Part shown: piece by piece, positions 22,490-31,392 of the stretch | Layout of the letters: each line of letters starts with the position of its first letter | Numbering within the stretch: the first letter of the stretch is position 1 | Source of the DNA: Diaminobutyricibacter sp049994905 | GTDB lineage: Bacteria; Actinomycetota; Actinomycetes; Actinomycetales; Microbacteriaceae | NCBI RefSeq assembly: GCF_049994905.1 | Contig: NZ_CP188258.1 | Coordinates: forward strand, 1,550,001-1,614,000 | Direction: 5' to 3' | Length of the DNA stretch: 64,000 nt | Translations under genes and position numbers: made by a program | Notes under the pieces: model-generated | Told to the model about the DNA's origin: nothing | Database searches by the model: none | The model's input: the letters and a program-made list of their open reading frames with translations, nothing else

Positions 22490-24639
22490 GACTGCCGCGC
22501 GGGCTCGACGAAACGCTCCCACAGCCAGACCGCCACGCTGAGGGATGCGAAGGCGAGCACCCCGACGACCAGCAGGATCGACGCGTTGCCTGCATTCCAC
22601 AGTGAGGCGACCGGCAGCAGAAGGGCGAACAGCACGGTGTAGACGGCCAGGCTGAGCGCGCCCCACACACGCCGCGACCAGAGGAAGATCGCGCGCCCGG
22701 CGAGCCCGCCGACGGGAATGAGGCTGATCGCGGCCGAGCCGATGGCGAGGAGCGTGACGGCTTGGGCCAGGTCTGTTCCGAACGCGGAAAACGGGCCCGA
22801 CGGTTCGGGTATCGGCCCGAGCGCGAGCCACGCGAGCACGCCGACGCCCGCCAGCCCGGCGACTTGGGCGGCGGCGAGCCGCCCGTGCGCAGCGCGCGAA
22901 GCGGCAGGGGTGGCGATCGCGCCGACCAGCACGCCGAAGAGGAGGGCGGGCTGCAGGTCGAGCATCCGGGATGCGATGGCCGCCACCGCGACGGTCAGCA
23001 GGCTCTGAGGCTGGAATACCAGTCGCGCCCGGCTGCCGGTCAGGTGTACGGAGGCGAACCGCGGCACGGCGAGCCAGGCCGCGTTCACGACGACGAGCGC
23101 GATCAGGACCGCGACGAGAACGCGCAGGTAGGTTGTGCCATCGCCGACCGGGCTGGAGAGGGTGATCAGCGCGGCAGCGGCGACGTAGGCCGACCCGGCG
23201 ACGAGCCGGCGCTGCAGGAGACCGGGGGGATGCGCATCCGGACCGTCGGGTTCCAGTTCGGCTCTGGGCCTATTGCGTCCGAAGAACCGGGGCCGCGCCG
23301 ACGCGCCGTGCTCGGCTCGGGCCCGGGCCACCGTCGTGGCGAGGAGCCGCGCCGGCAAAGCCAGAAGGAGCAGGGCGGCCGCCGCCAGCAGGAGGGAGCG
23401 CAGCCAGCCGGGGACGGTGCCCGGAGTGATGGTCGGGGGTGTCGCATCCGTGAAGTGCGACGCACCCGCCCAGGTCTCGATACCGCCGTGCGTGGCGTGC
23501 GGTGGACGTGCGGACGGGGGCGGCGTGGTGCTCGGCGCAGAGGGAACCGCCTGGGTCTCGTGCCCGGGCGACCTCGACGGTGACGAACCCGAAGGCACGG
23601 TCGGCGCGCTCGAGCTCGGTGCGGATGCCGCCGCGAAGGTCACGGAGACCGCGGCGCTCGCCGGGCTGACGTTGCCCGACGCGTCTGTCTGAAGCGCGGA
23701 GACCGTGTATCGTCCGGCTGGCAGCACGCCGGCGCACGCCCACGCGCCCTGCGCCACGGTCGCGCGACAGATCACGGCCGACCCCGCATCGTCACCGCCG
23801 TAGACCGTGATGCGTGCACCGGTCTCGCCGGTTCCGCGGAACGCCGCCGCACGTCCGAGCGGAACGGTGGTGTTCGGCGTCGGCGCGACGAGACCCGGCC
23901 GTGCAGGAGCCGCGGAGTCGATGGTGATGTCGACCGGTGTGCCGGCGCGCGAACTCTGTGTCGAGAAGGGTGCACGCTGCGTCGCCGAAACGCTGTAGGT
24001 GCCCGACGGCGGCGGCCCGCTCAGGACGCAGGCCCACGACCCGTTCGCATCGACGGGAAAGGTGCACGTCGCCCCGCCCGAGGTCGTCACTGTGACCGTC
24101 GCTCCCGGGTAGCCCGTTCCATGGAGGCCGCCGCTCGAGAGAAAACCGTTGGAGCCGCCGGCGACGGTCGGGGGAGAGAGCACGGCAACGCTGACGCTGT
24201 CGGCGCGATCGGTGTTGGCCGCCACGACGGCACTGATGATGACGTCGGGCCCGTCGCTGAGCGTCGGAACGGTGCACGACCACGCCGACGCGGTGTCGAC
24301 GGTCGCCTCGCAGGCGGGGCCGTGCGCGTCGACGAAGACCTGGATGTCGTCGCCCGGCGCCCCCGTACCCTCGACTTCGACACTGCCCGTGGTCACGAGG
24401 GTGCCGCGTGCCGGCGATGTGATCGAAGGTGCGCCCGGGGCGGGTGTCGCGGTCGGCGTGACCTCCGTACGCAACGCGTCTGCGCGTGCTGGGCTCGCGA
24501 CGACGACCGCGGCGGCGAGCCCGACGACCGAGGCGACCGCCGTGACGGCGATGAGCGCGAGGATTGTGGCGCTCACAGTTCGTCCGGTCGCTTCCGGCGA
24601 CCGGACGGGTGGAACACGGATACGGGGAAACCTGCGCAC
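22486..24639 (-). CDS. Ig-like surface protein with multi-pass membrane domain
   Basis: 717 aa, function unknown. A membrane/signal helix (~22-50) is followed by about three Ig-like beta domains (~70-340; seen in GTGAPGDDIQVFVD, GTGYPGATVTVT, GTGETGARITVYG, each with GxWxC-type pairs), a Ser/Pro-rich linker (~345-405), and eight or nine membrane helices (~415-710) separated by a basic cytosolic loop. The extracellular Ig region plus polytopic anchor suggests a surface sensor or wall-binding protein. GTG start. It diverges from the tetR operon. Confidence 0.75.
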   Translation of the reverse strand: MRRFPRIRVPPVRSPEATGRTVSATILALIAVTAVASVVGLAAAVVVASPARADALRTEVTPTATPAPGAPSITSPARGTLVTTGSVEVEGTGAPGDDIQVFVDAHGPACEATVDTASAWSCTVPTLSDGPDVIISAVVAANTDRADSVSVAVLSPPTVAGGSNGFLSSGGLHGTGYPGATVTVTTSGGATCTFPVDANGSWACVLSGPPPSGTYSVSATQRAPFSTQSSRAGTPVDITIDSAAPARPGLVAPTPNTTVPLGRAAAFRGTGETGARITVYGGDDAGSAVICRATVAQGAWACAGVLPAGRYTVSALQTDASGNVSPASAAVSVTFAAASAPSSSAPTVPSGSSPSRSPGHETQAVPSAPSTTPPPSARPPHATHGGIETWAGASHFTDATPPTITPGTVPGWLRSLLLAAAALLLLALPARLLATTVARARAEHGASARPRFFGRNRPRAELEPDGPDAHPPGLLQRRLVAGSAYVAAAALITLSSPVGDGTTYLRVLVAVLIALVVVNAAWLAVPRFASVHLTGSRARLVFQPQSLLTVAVAAIASRMLDLQPALLFGVLVGAIATPAASRAAHGRLAAAQVAGLAGVGVLAWLALGPIPEPSGPFSAFGTDLAQAVTLLAIGSAAISLIPVGGLAGRAIFLWSRRVWGALSLAVYTVLFALLLPVASLWNAGNASILLVVGVLAFASLSVAVWLWERFVEPARQS

Positions 24640-24707
24640 TCTACCCCCATTTCAGGTGTCAACGAGGCGGATGTCAAACCGACGGGCGGACTTTCGTGCA
24701 TACTGGC

Positions 24708-24729
24708 AACTGGGTCAACCGTCCCAGTT
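24708..24729. promoter_or_regulatory. Inverted repeat AACTGGG-N8-CCCAGTT, candidate TetR operator
   Basis: Perfect 7-bp arms at 24708-24714 and 24723-24729 in the divergent region about 100 bp before the tetR start. The size fits a TetR-type site, controlling the five-gene operon and possibly the Ig-protein gene. Confidence 0.5.
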
Positions 24730-24827
24730 CTTGCCCAGCGCCGAGCAGGAGAACCGTACGTGCAGCATCCGATATCGCTCCACCCGAACCCGCCGACCGC
24801 CTCCGCGCGGTGCCCCCGGGTCGCCTC

Positions 24828-25451
24828 GTGACGCGCATCGCGGCCACCGATCGACGTGCGGCCCTCATCCAGGCGGCCCTGCGCGTCGTCGCGGAACACG
24901 GCGTCCAGGCCGCGACCACCCGCGCGATCGTCGCCGAAGCGGGAATGTCCCTTGCCAGCTTCCACTACGTGTTCACTTCACGGGATGAGCTGATGAGCGA
25001 ACTCGTGGCGTTCGTCGTGTCCCAGCAGGAGCGCGCGCTCGCGCCCGTGCTGATGCCCGACCAGGGCCAGGTCGAACTGCGCGACGCCGTGCGCGCCGGG
25101 CTCCAGACCTATTTCGACGTCGTGCGTGCCGACCCGCAGCGCGAGAAAGCGATGTTCGAGCTCACCCACTACGCGATGCGGTCACCCGGGCTCGAGCGGC
25201 TGGCGCAGCTTCAATACGACAGCTATTACGCGCTCGCCGAGAATGCACTGGCCGTCGCGTCCGAACTCACCGGAGCCGTCTGGGACAAGCCGCTGCACGA
25301 GATCGCAACCCTGCTGGTCGTTCTGACGGACGGCCTCACCATCTCCTGGCTCGTCAACCGCGACGACGCGGCGGCAGAATCCATCCTGGATTTCGCGGCC
25401 GACTCCGTCGCTCGCCTTGCAACACTCCCTACAACCGCGAGGACCTCATGA
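24828..25451 (+). CDS. TetR-family transcriptional regulator
   Basis: 207-aa repressor: N-terminal HTH (ALIQAALRVVAEHGVQAATTRAIVAEAGMSLASFHYVF is represented by AALRVVAEHG and AIVAEAGMSLASFHYVF), then an all-helical ligand domain. First gene of a five-gene operon in which every neighbour overlaps by 1-4 bp, so it most likely controls the operon and senses its substrate. GTG 24828 chosen; GTG 24810 in the same frame is an alternative, and neither has a good Shine-Dalgarno. Stop overlaps the MFS start (ATGA). Confidence 0.9.
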   Translation: MTRIAATDRRAALIQAALRVVAEHGVQAATTRAIVAEAGMSLASFHYVFTSRDELMSELVAFVVSQQERALAPVLMPDQGQVELRDAVRAGLQTYFDVVRADPQREKAMFELTHYAMRSPGLERLAQLQYDSYYALAENALAVASELTGAVWDKPLHEIATLLVVLTDGLTISWLVNRDDAAAESILDFAADSVARLATLPTTARTS

Positions 25452-26704
25452 CCGAAACCCAGACGACGGCCGTTTTCGCCGAACCCACCCGCAAAGTCAC
25501 CGGGCGCTGGATCGCGTTCTTCGCGATCGCGTGGCTCGGCATCTGGATGGCGCAGCTCGCCCCGGTGCAGAAGCTCCTTCCCGAGCAGATCACCGCCCAG
25601 CTCAAGACGACGTACTGGGTCGACAATGTGGTCGCCTTCGGCATCATCTCGGGCATCTCCGGAGTGTGCGCGATCATCGCCTATCCGCTGACGGGGGCAC
25701 TCTCCGACCGCACGACCAGCCGGTTCGGCCGCCGCCGCCCGTGGATCGTCATCGGCACGATCGTCTTCGCGCTCTCGCTCATCGTGCTCGGTGCGCAGAC
25801 CACGATCGTCGGCATCGGCGTCTTCTGGTCGCTCGCGCTGACCGGGTTCTGCATCCTGACCGCAGCTCTCACCGCGACGATCAGCGACCAGGTGCCCGTC
25901 AACCAGCGCGGCTATGTCTCCGGCTGGCTGAGCGCCCCGCAGGCGATCGGGATCATCCTCGGCGTCATGCTCGTCACGTACGTCTTCGTCGGGACGTTCC
26001 TCGGCTACGCGGCCATGGCGATCCTGCTCGTCGTTCTCGTCACGCCATTCCTGTTCCTTCCCGATGCCGTGCTGCCGAAAGAGCTCAAAGAGAAGATGAC
26101 GGCGCGCGGCGTGGTTCAGAGCCTCTGGATCAGCCCGCGCGAACACCCCGACTTCGGCTGGACCCTGCTCAGCCGCGTGCTCGTCAACTTCGGCAATGCG
26201 TTCGGCACGACGATGCTGCTCTACTTCCTGCAGTTCGGCCTGAACGACAAGCACGCTGACGACGACCTGCTCACGCTGATCCTCATCTACATGATCTTCG
26301 TCATCATCGCCTCGCTCGTGCTCGGCCGCCTCTCCGACCGCCTCGGCCGGCGCAAGGCGTTCGTGTTCGTCTCGTCGGCCCTGCAGGGCGTGGCCGCGTT
26401 CCTGCTCGCCTTCTTCCCCGACCTCACGGTCGCAATGGTCGCCGCCGGCCTGCTCGGCCTCGGGTACGGATGCTTCCTCTCCGTCGACCAGGCCCTCGCC
26501 ACCCAGGTGCTCCCTGACCCCGAATCGCGGGGCAAAGACCTGGGCATCATGAACATCGCGACCGCCGTGCCGCAGGCCGTCGCTCCGCTGATCGGCGCCG
26601 GCATCGTCGCGGCGATGGGCGGCTTCATGGGCCTCTTCATCCTGTCCGGTGTCTTCGCGTTCGCGGGTGCTCTCGCGGTCGCCCGAGTGAAAGCAGTCCG
26701 TTAG
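25448..26704 (+). CDS. MFS transporter, sugar/glycoside-type
   Basis: 418-aa permease with 12 predicted helices. Between helices 2 and 3 is the MFS signature-like GALSDRTTSRFGRRRPWIVIG, and a matching LGRLSDRLGRRKAF sits in the second half. The GRRRPW box resembles GPH/SLC45-type sugar symporters. Placed between the regulator and three enzymes, it probably imports the operon's substrate, perhaps a glycoside. ATGA and TAGTG overlaps tie it to both neighbours. Confidence 0.9.
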   Translation: MTETQTTAVFAEPTRKVTGRWIAFFAIAWLGIWMAQLAPVQKLLPEQITAQLKTTYWVDNVVAFGIISGISGVCAIIAYPLTGALSDRTTSRFGRRRPWIVIGTIVFALSLIVLGAQTTIVGIGVFWSLALTGFCILTAALTATISDQVPVNQRGYVSGWLSAPQAIGIILGVMLVTYVFVGTFLGYAAMAILLVVLVTPFLFLPDAVLPKELKEKMTARGVVQSLWISPREHPDFGWTLLSRVLVNFGNAFGTTMLLYFLQFGLNDKHADDDLLTLILIYMIFVIIASLVLGRLSDRLGRRKAFVFVSSALQGVAAFLLAFFPDLTVAMVAAGLLGLGYGCFLSVDQALATQVLPDPESRGKDLGIMNIATAVPQAVAPLIGAGIVAAMGGFMGLFILSGVFAFAGALAVARVKAVR

Positions 26705-27963
26705 TGTCCATCGACCTGTCCGTCGCGCCCGCCGCATCCGCCCGCACCTGGACCCGGCCGGGCACCTACTGGCCGTCCCTCACCGCGGCGACCGCCGGCC
26801 TCGACCCGGCGCTCGCCGTGCTCCAGCTCGACGCGCTGCGCCACAACACCCACGACATGCTGCGGCGCGCCGGCGGCAAGCCGATCCGCGTCGCGTCCAA
26901 GTCGGTGCGGGTGAGGGATGTGCTCGATGCCGTGCTCGCGGTCCCCGGCTACCACGGCGTGCTGGCCTACACCCTCGAGGAGGCGCTGTGGCTGGCGAAG
27001 GGGTCAGACGGGCATCCGCCGATCGAGGACGTCGTCGTCGGCTATCCGACAGCCGATCGCGCAGCAATCGCCGAACTCGCGACGTCGCCCGAACTGGCCT
27101 CCCGCGTCACCCTCATGGTCGACTCGGTCGCGCACCTCGACCTGATCGACAGTGTCTTCCCCGCGTCGGTCCGTGAAACCATCCGCGTGTGCCTTGAGCT
27201 CGACTCGTCGTGGCACAACCCGGTGCTCGGTCACGTCGGTGTCTGGCGGTCGCCGATCTTCAGCCCGGAGGACGCGCGCGGCCTCGCGGTGAAGATCGTC
27301 ACACGTCCTGGGTTCCGGCTTGTCGGGATGATGGGCTACGAAGCGCAGATCGCCGGCCAGGGCGACAAGCCCGCCGGCCGCGCCGCGTGGGGGGCCACCG
27401 TGCGCTGGATGCAGAAGAACTCCAAGGCCGAACTCGCCGAGCGCCGCGGCCGTGCCGTTGCAGCGGTGCGGGAGATCGCGGATCTCGAATTCGTGAACGG
27501 CGGCGGCACCGGTTCGCTCGAGTTCACCTCGTCGGATGCGTCGGTCACCGAGATCGCGGCCGGCAGCGGACTGTTCGGCGGTCACCTCTTCGACAACTAC
27601 CAGTCGTTCAGCCCGGCCCCTGCGGCGGCCTTCGCACTCTCCGTGGTGCGCAAGCCGACGCCGGAGACGGCGACACTCCTCGGCGGCGGATGGATCGCAT
27701 CCGGGCCGGCAGGGGACGACCGCCTGCCCAGCATCACGTGGCCTGCGGGACTCGCGATGGTGCCCCGGGAGATGGCCGGCGAGGTGCAGACTCCACTGAC
27801 TGGCGCTGCTGCGGGCATCCTGCGGGTCGGCGACCGTGTCTGGCTGCGTCACACGAAGTCGGGCGAGCTGAGCGAGCACGTCAACGAATTCCGCCTCGTC
27901 GAAGGCGGCGACGTCGTCGGCACGTCGCTGACCTACCGCGGGGAAGGCAAGGCGTTCCTGTGA
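26704..27963 (+). CDS. PLP-dependent amino acid deaminase/aldolase (alanine-racemase-fold)
   Basis: 419 aa. N-terminal PLP TIM barrel with the Schiff-base Lys66 in IRVASKSVRV, and a C-terminal D-serine-dehydratase/D-threonine-aldolase-like beta domain (RVWLRHTKSGELSEHVNEF). Relatives cleave or deaminate D-3-hydroxy amino acids; the usual HxC zinc pair of D-serine dehydratase is replaced by His..His, so the reaction here is uncertain. GTG start shares one base with the MFS stop; its own stop overlaps the oxidase start. Confidence 0.85.
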   Translation: MSIDLSVAPAASARTWTRPGTYWPSLTAATAGLDPALAVLQLDALRHNTHDMLRRAGGKPIRVASKSVRVRDVLDAVLAVPGYHGVLAYTLEEALWLAKGSDGHPPIEDVVVGYPTADRAAIAELATSPELASRVTLMVDSVAHLDLIDSVFPASVRETIRVCLELDSSWHNPVLGHVGVWRSPIFSPEDARGLAVKIVTRPGFRLVGMMGYEAQIAGQGDKPAGRAAWGATVRWMQKNSKAELAERRGRAVAAVREIADLEFVNGGGTGSLEFTSSDASVTEIAAGSGLFGGHLFDNYQSFSPAPAAAFALSVVRKPTPETATLLGGGWIASGPAGDDRLPSITWPAGLAMVPREMAGEVQTPLTGAAAGILRVGDRVWLRHTKSGELSEHVNEFRLVEGGDVVGTSLTYRGEGKAFL

Positions 27964-29273
27964 CAGCGACCGGAGCGACCTGGCAGAACTGGGGGAGAAG
28001 CGAGCAGGTGCGCCCTGCGCGTGTCGAGCGCCCGGCGAGTGCCGCCGCTGTGCAGCGCGCCGTCACCGCCGCTGTGAAACAGGGGATGCACGTCAAAGCC
28101 GTCGGCGCCGGCCACAGCTTCACCGGCATCGCCGTCGCACCCGGGGTGCAGCTCGAGCTCGGCGACCTGCGTGGAGTCATCGCCGTCGACGAAGACCGCG
28201 GACGGGTCACCCTCGCCGCAGGCACGAACCTGTACCAGTTGCCCGACCTGCTGCGCCCCTACGGCCTGGCGCTCGAGAACATGGGCGACATCGACCGGCA
28301 GACCATCGCCGGCGCCACGTCGACAGGAACCCACGGCACCGGGGGAACCTTCGGCGGCCTCGCGACCCAGATCGTCGCTCTCACCCTGGTGAGCGGCACC
28401 GGCGAGCTCCTGACCATCAGCGAGACCGAGAACGCCGACCTGCTTCCGGCCGCGAGGCTCGGGCTCGGGGCTCTCGGCGTCATCGTCGATATCACGATCC
28501 AGTGCGTTCCCGCATTCCTCCTCGAGGCCGTGGAACGGCCGGAACCGCTCGAGGCGACCCTCGACAGCTACCTGGAACGGTCGGCGGCGGCCGACCACTT
28601 CGAGTTCTACTGGTTCCCGCACACGGAGACCGCGCTCACCAAGACCAACACCCGGCTGTCGGCCGACGCGGAGCGCAAACCCCTCGGAGCAGTCGGCCGC
28701 TGGGTGGACGACGAACTCCTCGCGAACGGCATCTACCGCGGTGTCTGTGCGACCGGAACGGTCATGCCCGCCATCGTGCCGCCGTTCAGCAGGCTCGCCC
28801 AGAGGCTCACGGGCAACCGGGACTTCACCGACCACTCGCCGCGGGTGTTCGTGACCAACCGCACGGTCCGCTTCCGAGAGATGGAATATGCCATACCGCG
28901 CGAAGCCGTCCCGGCGGCGCTCCGCGAGGTCAAGTCGCTCATCGAACGACGCGGATGGCGCATCTCCTTTCCCATCGAAGTTCGGTCGGCCGCCGCCGAC
29001 GACAACTGGCTGTCGACGGCGCAGGGACGCGCGTCCGGATATATCGCAGTCCACCGCTACTTCCGGGAGAATCCCGAAGAGTACTTCCGCGCAGTCGAGG
29101 AGATCATGATGGCGCACGACGGACGGCCCCACTGGGGAAAGATGCACTACCGCGACGCGGACTCGCTGCGATCCGTCTACCCGCATTTCGACGATTTCAT
29201 CGCCGTGCGCGACAGGCTCGACCCGGAGCGCACGTTCGCGAACCCGTATCTCACCCGGGTGCTCGGAGCATGA
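27960..29273 (+). CDS. FAD-dependent sugar-1,4-lactone/alditol oxidase (ALO family)
   Basis: 437 aa. N-terminal FAD-binding-4 domain with GAGHSFTGIA, where His52 is the position that carries covalent FAD in this family, and GATSTGTHGTG for the pyrophosphate; C-terminal ALO domain with HWGKMH and ERTFANPYL. Members oxidise aldonolactones or alditols with oxygen. GTG 27960 is fixed by the GTGA overlap; the longer open frame upstream is a shadow. Fourth gene of the operon, consistent with oxidising a sugar moiety. Confidence 0.9.
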   Translation: MTATGATWQNWGRSEQVRPARVERPASAAAVQRAVTAAVKQGMHVKAVGAGHSFTGIAVAPGVQLELGDLRGVIAVDEDRGRVTLAAGTNLYQLPDLLRPYGLALENMGDIDRQTIAGATSTGTHGTGGTFGGLATQIVALTLVSGTGELLTISETENADLLPAARLGLGALGVIVDITIQCVPAFLLEAVERPEPLEATLDSYLERSAAADHFEFYWFPHTETALTKTNTRLSADAERKPLGAVGRWVDDELLANGIYRGVCATGTVMPAIVPPFSRLAQRLTGNRDFTDHSPRVFVTNRTVRFREMEYAIPREAVPAALREVKSLIERRGWRISFPIEVRSAAADDNWLSTAQGRASGYIAVHRYFRENPEEYFRAVEEIMMAHDGRPHWGKMHYRDADSLRSVYPHFDDFIAVRDRLDPERTFANPYLTRVLGA

Positions 29274-30718
29274 GCGGACGGCGGTCGACCGACGAGCACT
29301 GGCGCGAGCGTGCCCGCGAACTCGGGGAGATCATCCCGACCGGCTTCCGCATGGGCGTCGCGACAGCAGCCTTCCAGATCGAGGGCGCCACGCACGAGGG
29401 CGGTCGGGGGGAGTCCGTGTGGGATGTCTTCACCCACCAGCCCGGGCGCATCCTCGACGGTACGAATGCCGATATCGCGACGGATCACTACCACCGGCTG
29501 AGTGAAGACGTGCGGCTCATGAGCGACCTCGGCGTCGACTCGTACCGGTTCTCGCTCGCCTGGCCGCGCATCCAGCCGGGAGGACGGGGAGGCGGCAACC
29601 GTGAGGGAATCGCGTTCTACGATCGCCTGATCGACGAACTCCTCGCCGCCGGCATCCGGCCGATGGCGACGCTCTACCACTGGGACACGCCGCTCGAGCT
29701 GAGCGGCGGATGGCTGTCGCGCGACACGGCGCGGCGTTTCGCCGACTACGCGTTCGTTGCGGCCGAGGCCTTCGGCGACCGTGTCGACTCGTGGGTGACC
29801 ATCAACGAGCCGGCGACCGTCACGCTGAACGGCTATGCGCTGGGAATCCACGCGCCGGGGCACGCCCTGCTCTTCGACGCGCTCCCTGCCGCCCATCACC
29901 AGCTGCTCGCACACGGCCTCAGCGTCGGCGCACTCAGGGATGCCGGGGTCGCCGGGCGCATCGGCATCACGAACGTGCACTCCCCGGTCGAACCGGCGAG
30001 CGACGGCGAAGAGGATGCGGCGTTCGCGGCGCTCTTCGACGTCATCCACAACCGGATCTTCGCCGACCCCGTGCTGCTCGGGCGCTACCCGGAAGCGCCC
30101 GAACCCTTCCGGGACATGTTCGGCGTGTTCGACGAAGTCGACGCCGACGACCTCGCGGTGATCTCGGCGCCGCTCGACTTCTACGGCCTGAACTACTACT
30201 TCCCGTCGCGGATCGCAGCGGGGTCGGGCGCGGGCGAATCACCCGACGGCGAAGCCGAGGCGATGCGCTCGCTCCCGTTCCACCTGGAGGAGTGGCCGGA
30301 GTTCGACCGCACCGGATTCGGCTGGCCGATCGCGCCGCGGTACCTGGGTGTCGCGCTCGCCGAGATGCGCGACCGGTACGGCGACGCCCTGCCGCCCATC
30401 GTCATCACCGAAGGCGGCGCGAGCTTTCCGACGGCACTCGCTGAGGATGCCCGGGCGGGCGAACCGGTCGACGACAGGGCACGCATCGAATACCTCGGTG
30501 ACCACATCGCTGCAGCACTCGAGGCGGTCGCCCCTGGCGGCATTGCGAGCGGGGTCGACCTGCAGGGTTACCACGTGTGGTCGTTGCTCGACAACTTCGA
30601 GTGGGCGGCGGGATACACGCAACGGTTCGGCATCGTGCACGTCGATTTCGACACCCGGGACCGCACGCCCAAGCGCTCATTCGGATGGCTTCGCGAGGTG
30701 CTCGCCAGTCGGAACTGA
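29270..30718 (+). CDS. GH1 family beta-glycosidase
   Basis: 482 aa, full-length GH1 (beta/alpha)8 barrel: GVATAAFQIEGA at the start, acid/base Glu180 in TINEP, nucleophile Glu381 in ITEGG (an Actinobacteria-type variant of ITENG), and WSLLDNFEWAAGY at the end. No signal peptide, so it acts on imported glycosides, in line with the MFS gene. ATG 29270 overlaps the oxidase stop (ATGA). Last gene of the operon. Confidence 0.95.
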   Translation: MSGRRSTDEHWRERARELGEIIPTGFRMGVATAAFQIEGATHEGGRGESVWDVFTHQPGRILDGTNADIATDHYHRLSEDVRLMSDLGVDSYRFSLAWPRIQPGGRGGGNREGIAFYDRLIDELLAAGIRPMATLYHWDTPLELSGGWLSRDTARRFADYAFVAAEAFGDRVDSWVTINEPATVTLNGYALGIHAPGHALLFDALPAAHHQLLAHGLSVGALRDAGVAGRIGITNVHSPVEPASDGEEDAAFAALFDVIHNRIFADPVLLGRYPEAPEPFRDMFGVFDEVDADDLAVISAPLDFYGLNYYFPSRIAAGSGAGESPDGEAEAMRSLPFHLEEWPEFDRTGFGWPIAPRYLGVALAEMRDRYGDALPPIVITEGGASFPTALAEDARAGEPVDDRARIEYLGDHIAAALEAVAPGGIASGVDLQGYHVWSLLDNFEWAAGYTQRFGIVHVDFDTRDRTPKRSFGWLREVLASRN

Positions 30719-31003
30719 GTGCAGCCGGCTCCTCGTGTGTGTGAGCGTTCTCGTGGTGTCGGCGGACGCCTTTGGCTCCCGTAGTCGTGCACAGCACCCC
30801 CAATCCGGGTGCGATCGGCGCGCGGGGATTCGATGAGAAACCCTCGAAAACCCGCGGAAATCCGCGGAATTCGGCTGTTTTCCGCGGGGTCGGCGTGACG
30901 CGTGTGAATCTTGACAACTACTCAGTTGGGCTGGAACACTCCCGACTAGCTGTGAACCGACTGGGAATAATTCGAGGTTTTGTCAACTTTGAGGGATGGC
31001 CTG
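30719..31003. promoter_or_regulatory. 285-bp upstream region of the small CGPC protein
   Basis: Lower GC than the flanks. CCCGCGGAAA (30851-30860) and its reverse complement TTTCCGCGGG (30879-30888) form a 10-bp inverted repeat, with a third CCGCGGAA copy between them. TTGACA at 30911-30916 is a good -35, but I find no clear -10 at the right distance. Probably holds the promoter of the gene at 31004. Confidence 0.4.
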
Positions 31004-31228
31004 ATGTCCGACCGCACAACGCACAGACCGGCTGCGCCGACGCGCCGCGTCGTCGCTGCGGTCGCCCACTCTTCGGCGCAGGGCAGCAGCAGCGTGACGA
31101 CGCCTGCTGCACCTGCGCCGCACTATGCGCCCGGCGTGTCCGCGACACGTCCGGACAACTCCGGGTGCGGACCCTGCCCCGGTGCAACGCTCGAACAGGC
31201 CCAGTCGGGATACTGGGGCAGTCCGTAG
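31004..31228 (+). CDS. Small CGPC-containing protein, possible peptide precursor
   Basis: 74 aa, not recognised. ATG with Shine-Dalgarno GAGGGA 7 nt upstream. The first ~30 residues are basic and Ala/Ser/Thr-rich, the middle is Pro-rich, and the end is SGCGPCPGATLEQAQSGYWGSP in two parts: a CGPC pair (the only cysteines) and a Gly/Trp/Tyr tail. There is no signal peptide. A perfect 13-bp hairpin terminator follows 8 bp after the stop, so it is a self-contained unit with strong expression signals. Could be a modified-peptide precursor or a small redox/metal protein; neither is shown. Confidence 0.6.
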   Translation: MSDRTTHRPAAPTRRVVAAVAHSSAQGSSSVTTPAAPAPHYAPGVSATRPDNSGCGPCPGATLEQAQSGYWGSP

Positions 31229-31235
31229 CGAAGCT

Positions 31236-31269
31236 CTGCCGTCACCCGACCGACCGCGGGTGACGGCAG
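31236..31269. terminator. Perfect 13-bp hairpin terminator
   Basis: CTGCCGTCACCCG (31236-31248) pairs with CGGGTGACGGCAG (31257-31269) around an 8-nt loop, 8 bp after the small-protein stop and before the convergent ABC operon; may work in both directions. Confidence 0.8.
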
Positions 31270-31392
31270 CGAACGACTGTGGCGTCGAGCCTCCTGGTGT
31301 CGGGCACTCAGGAGGTCGACGCCATAGTGTCGTCTGCGTGCCTGGCCGCGCGCCCGCCAATCTTCTGGCAACCAAACGTCGTTCGGGCAGGC

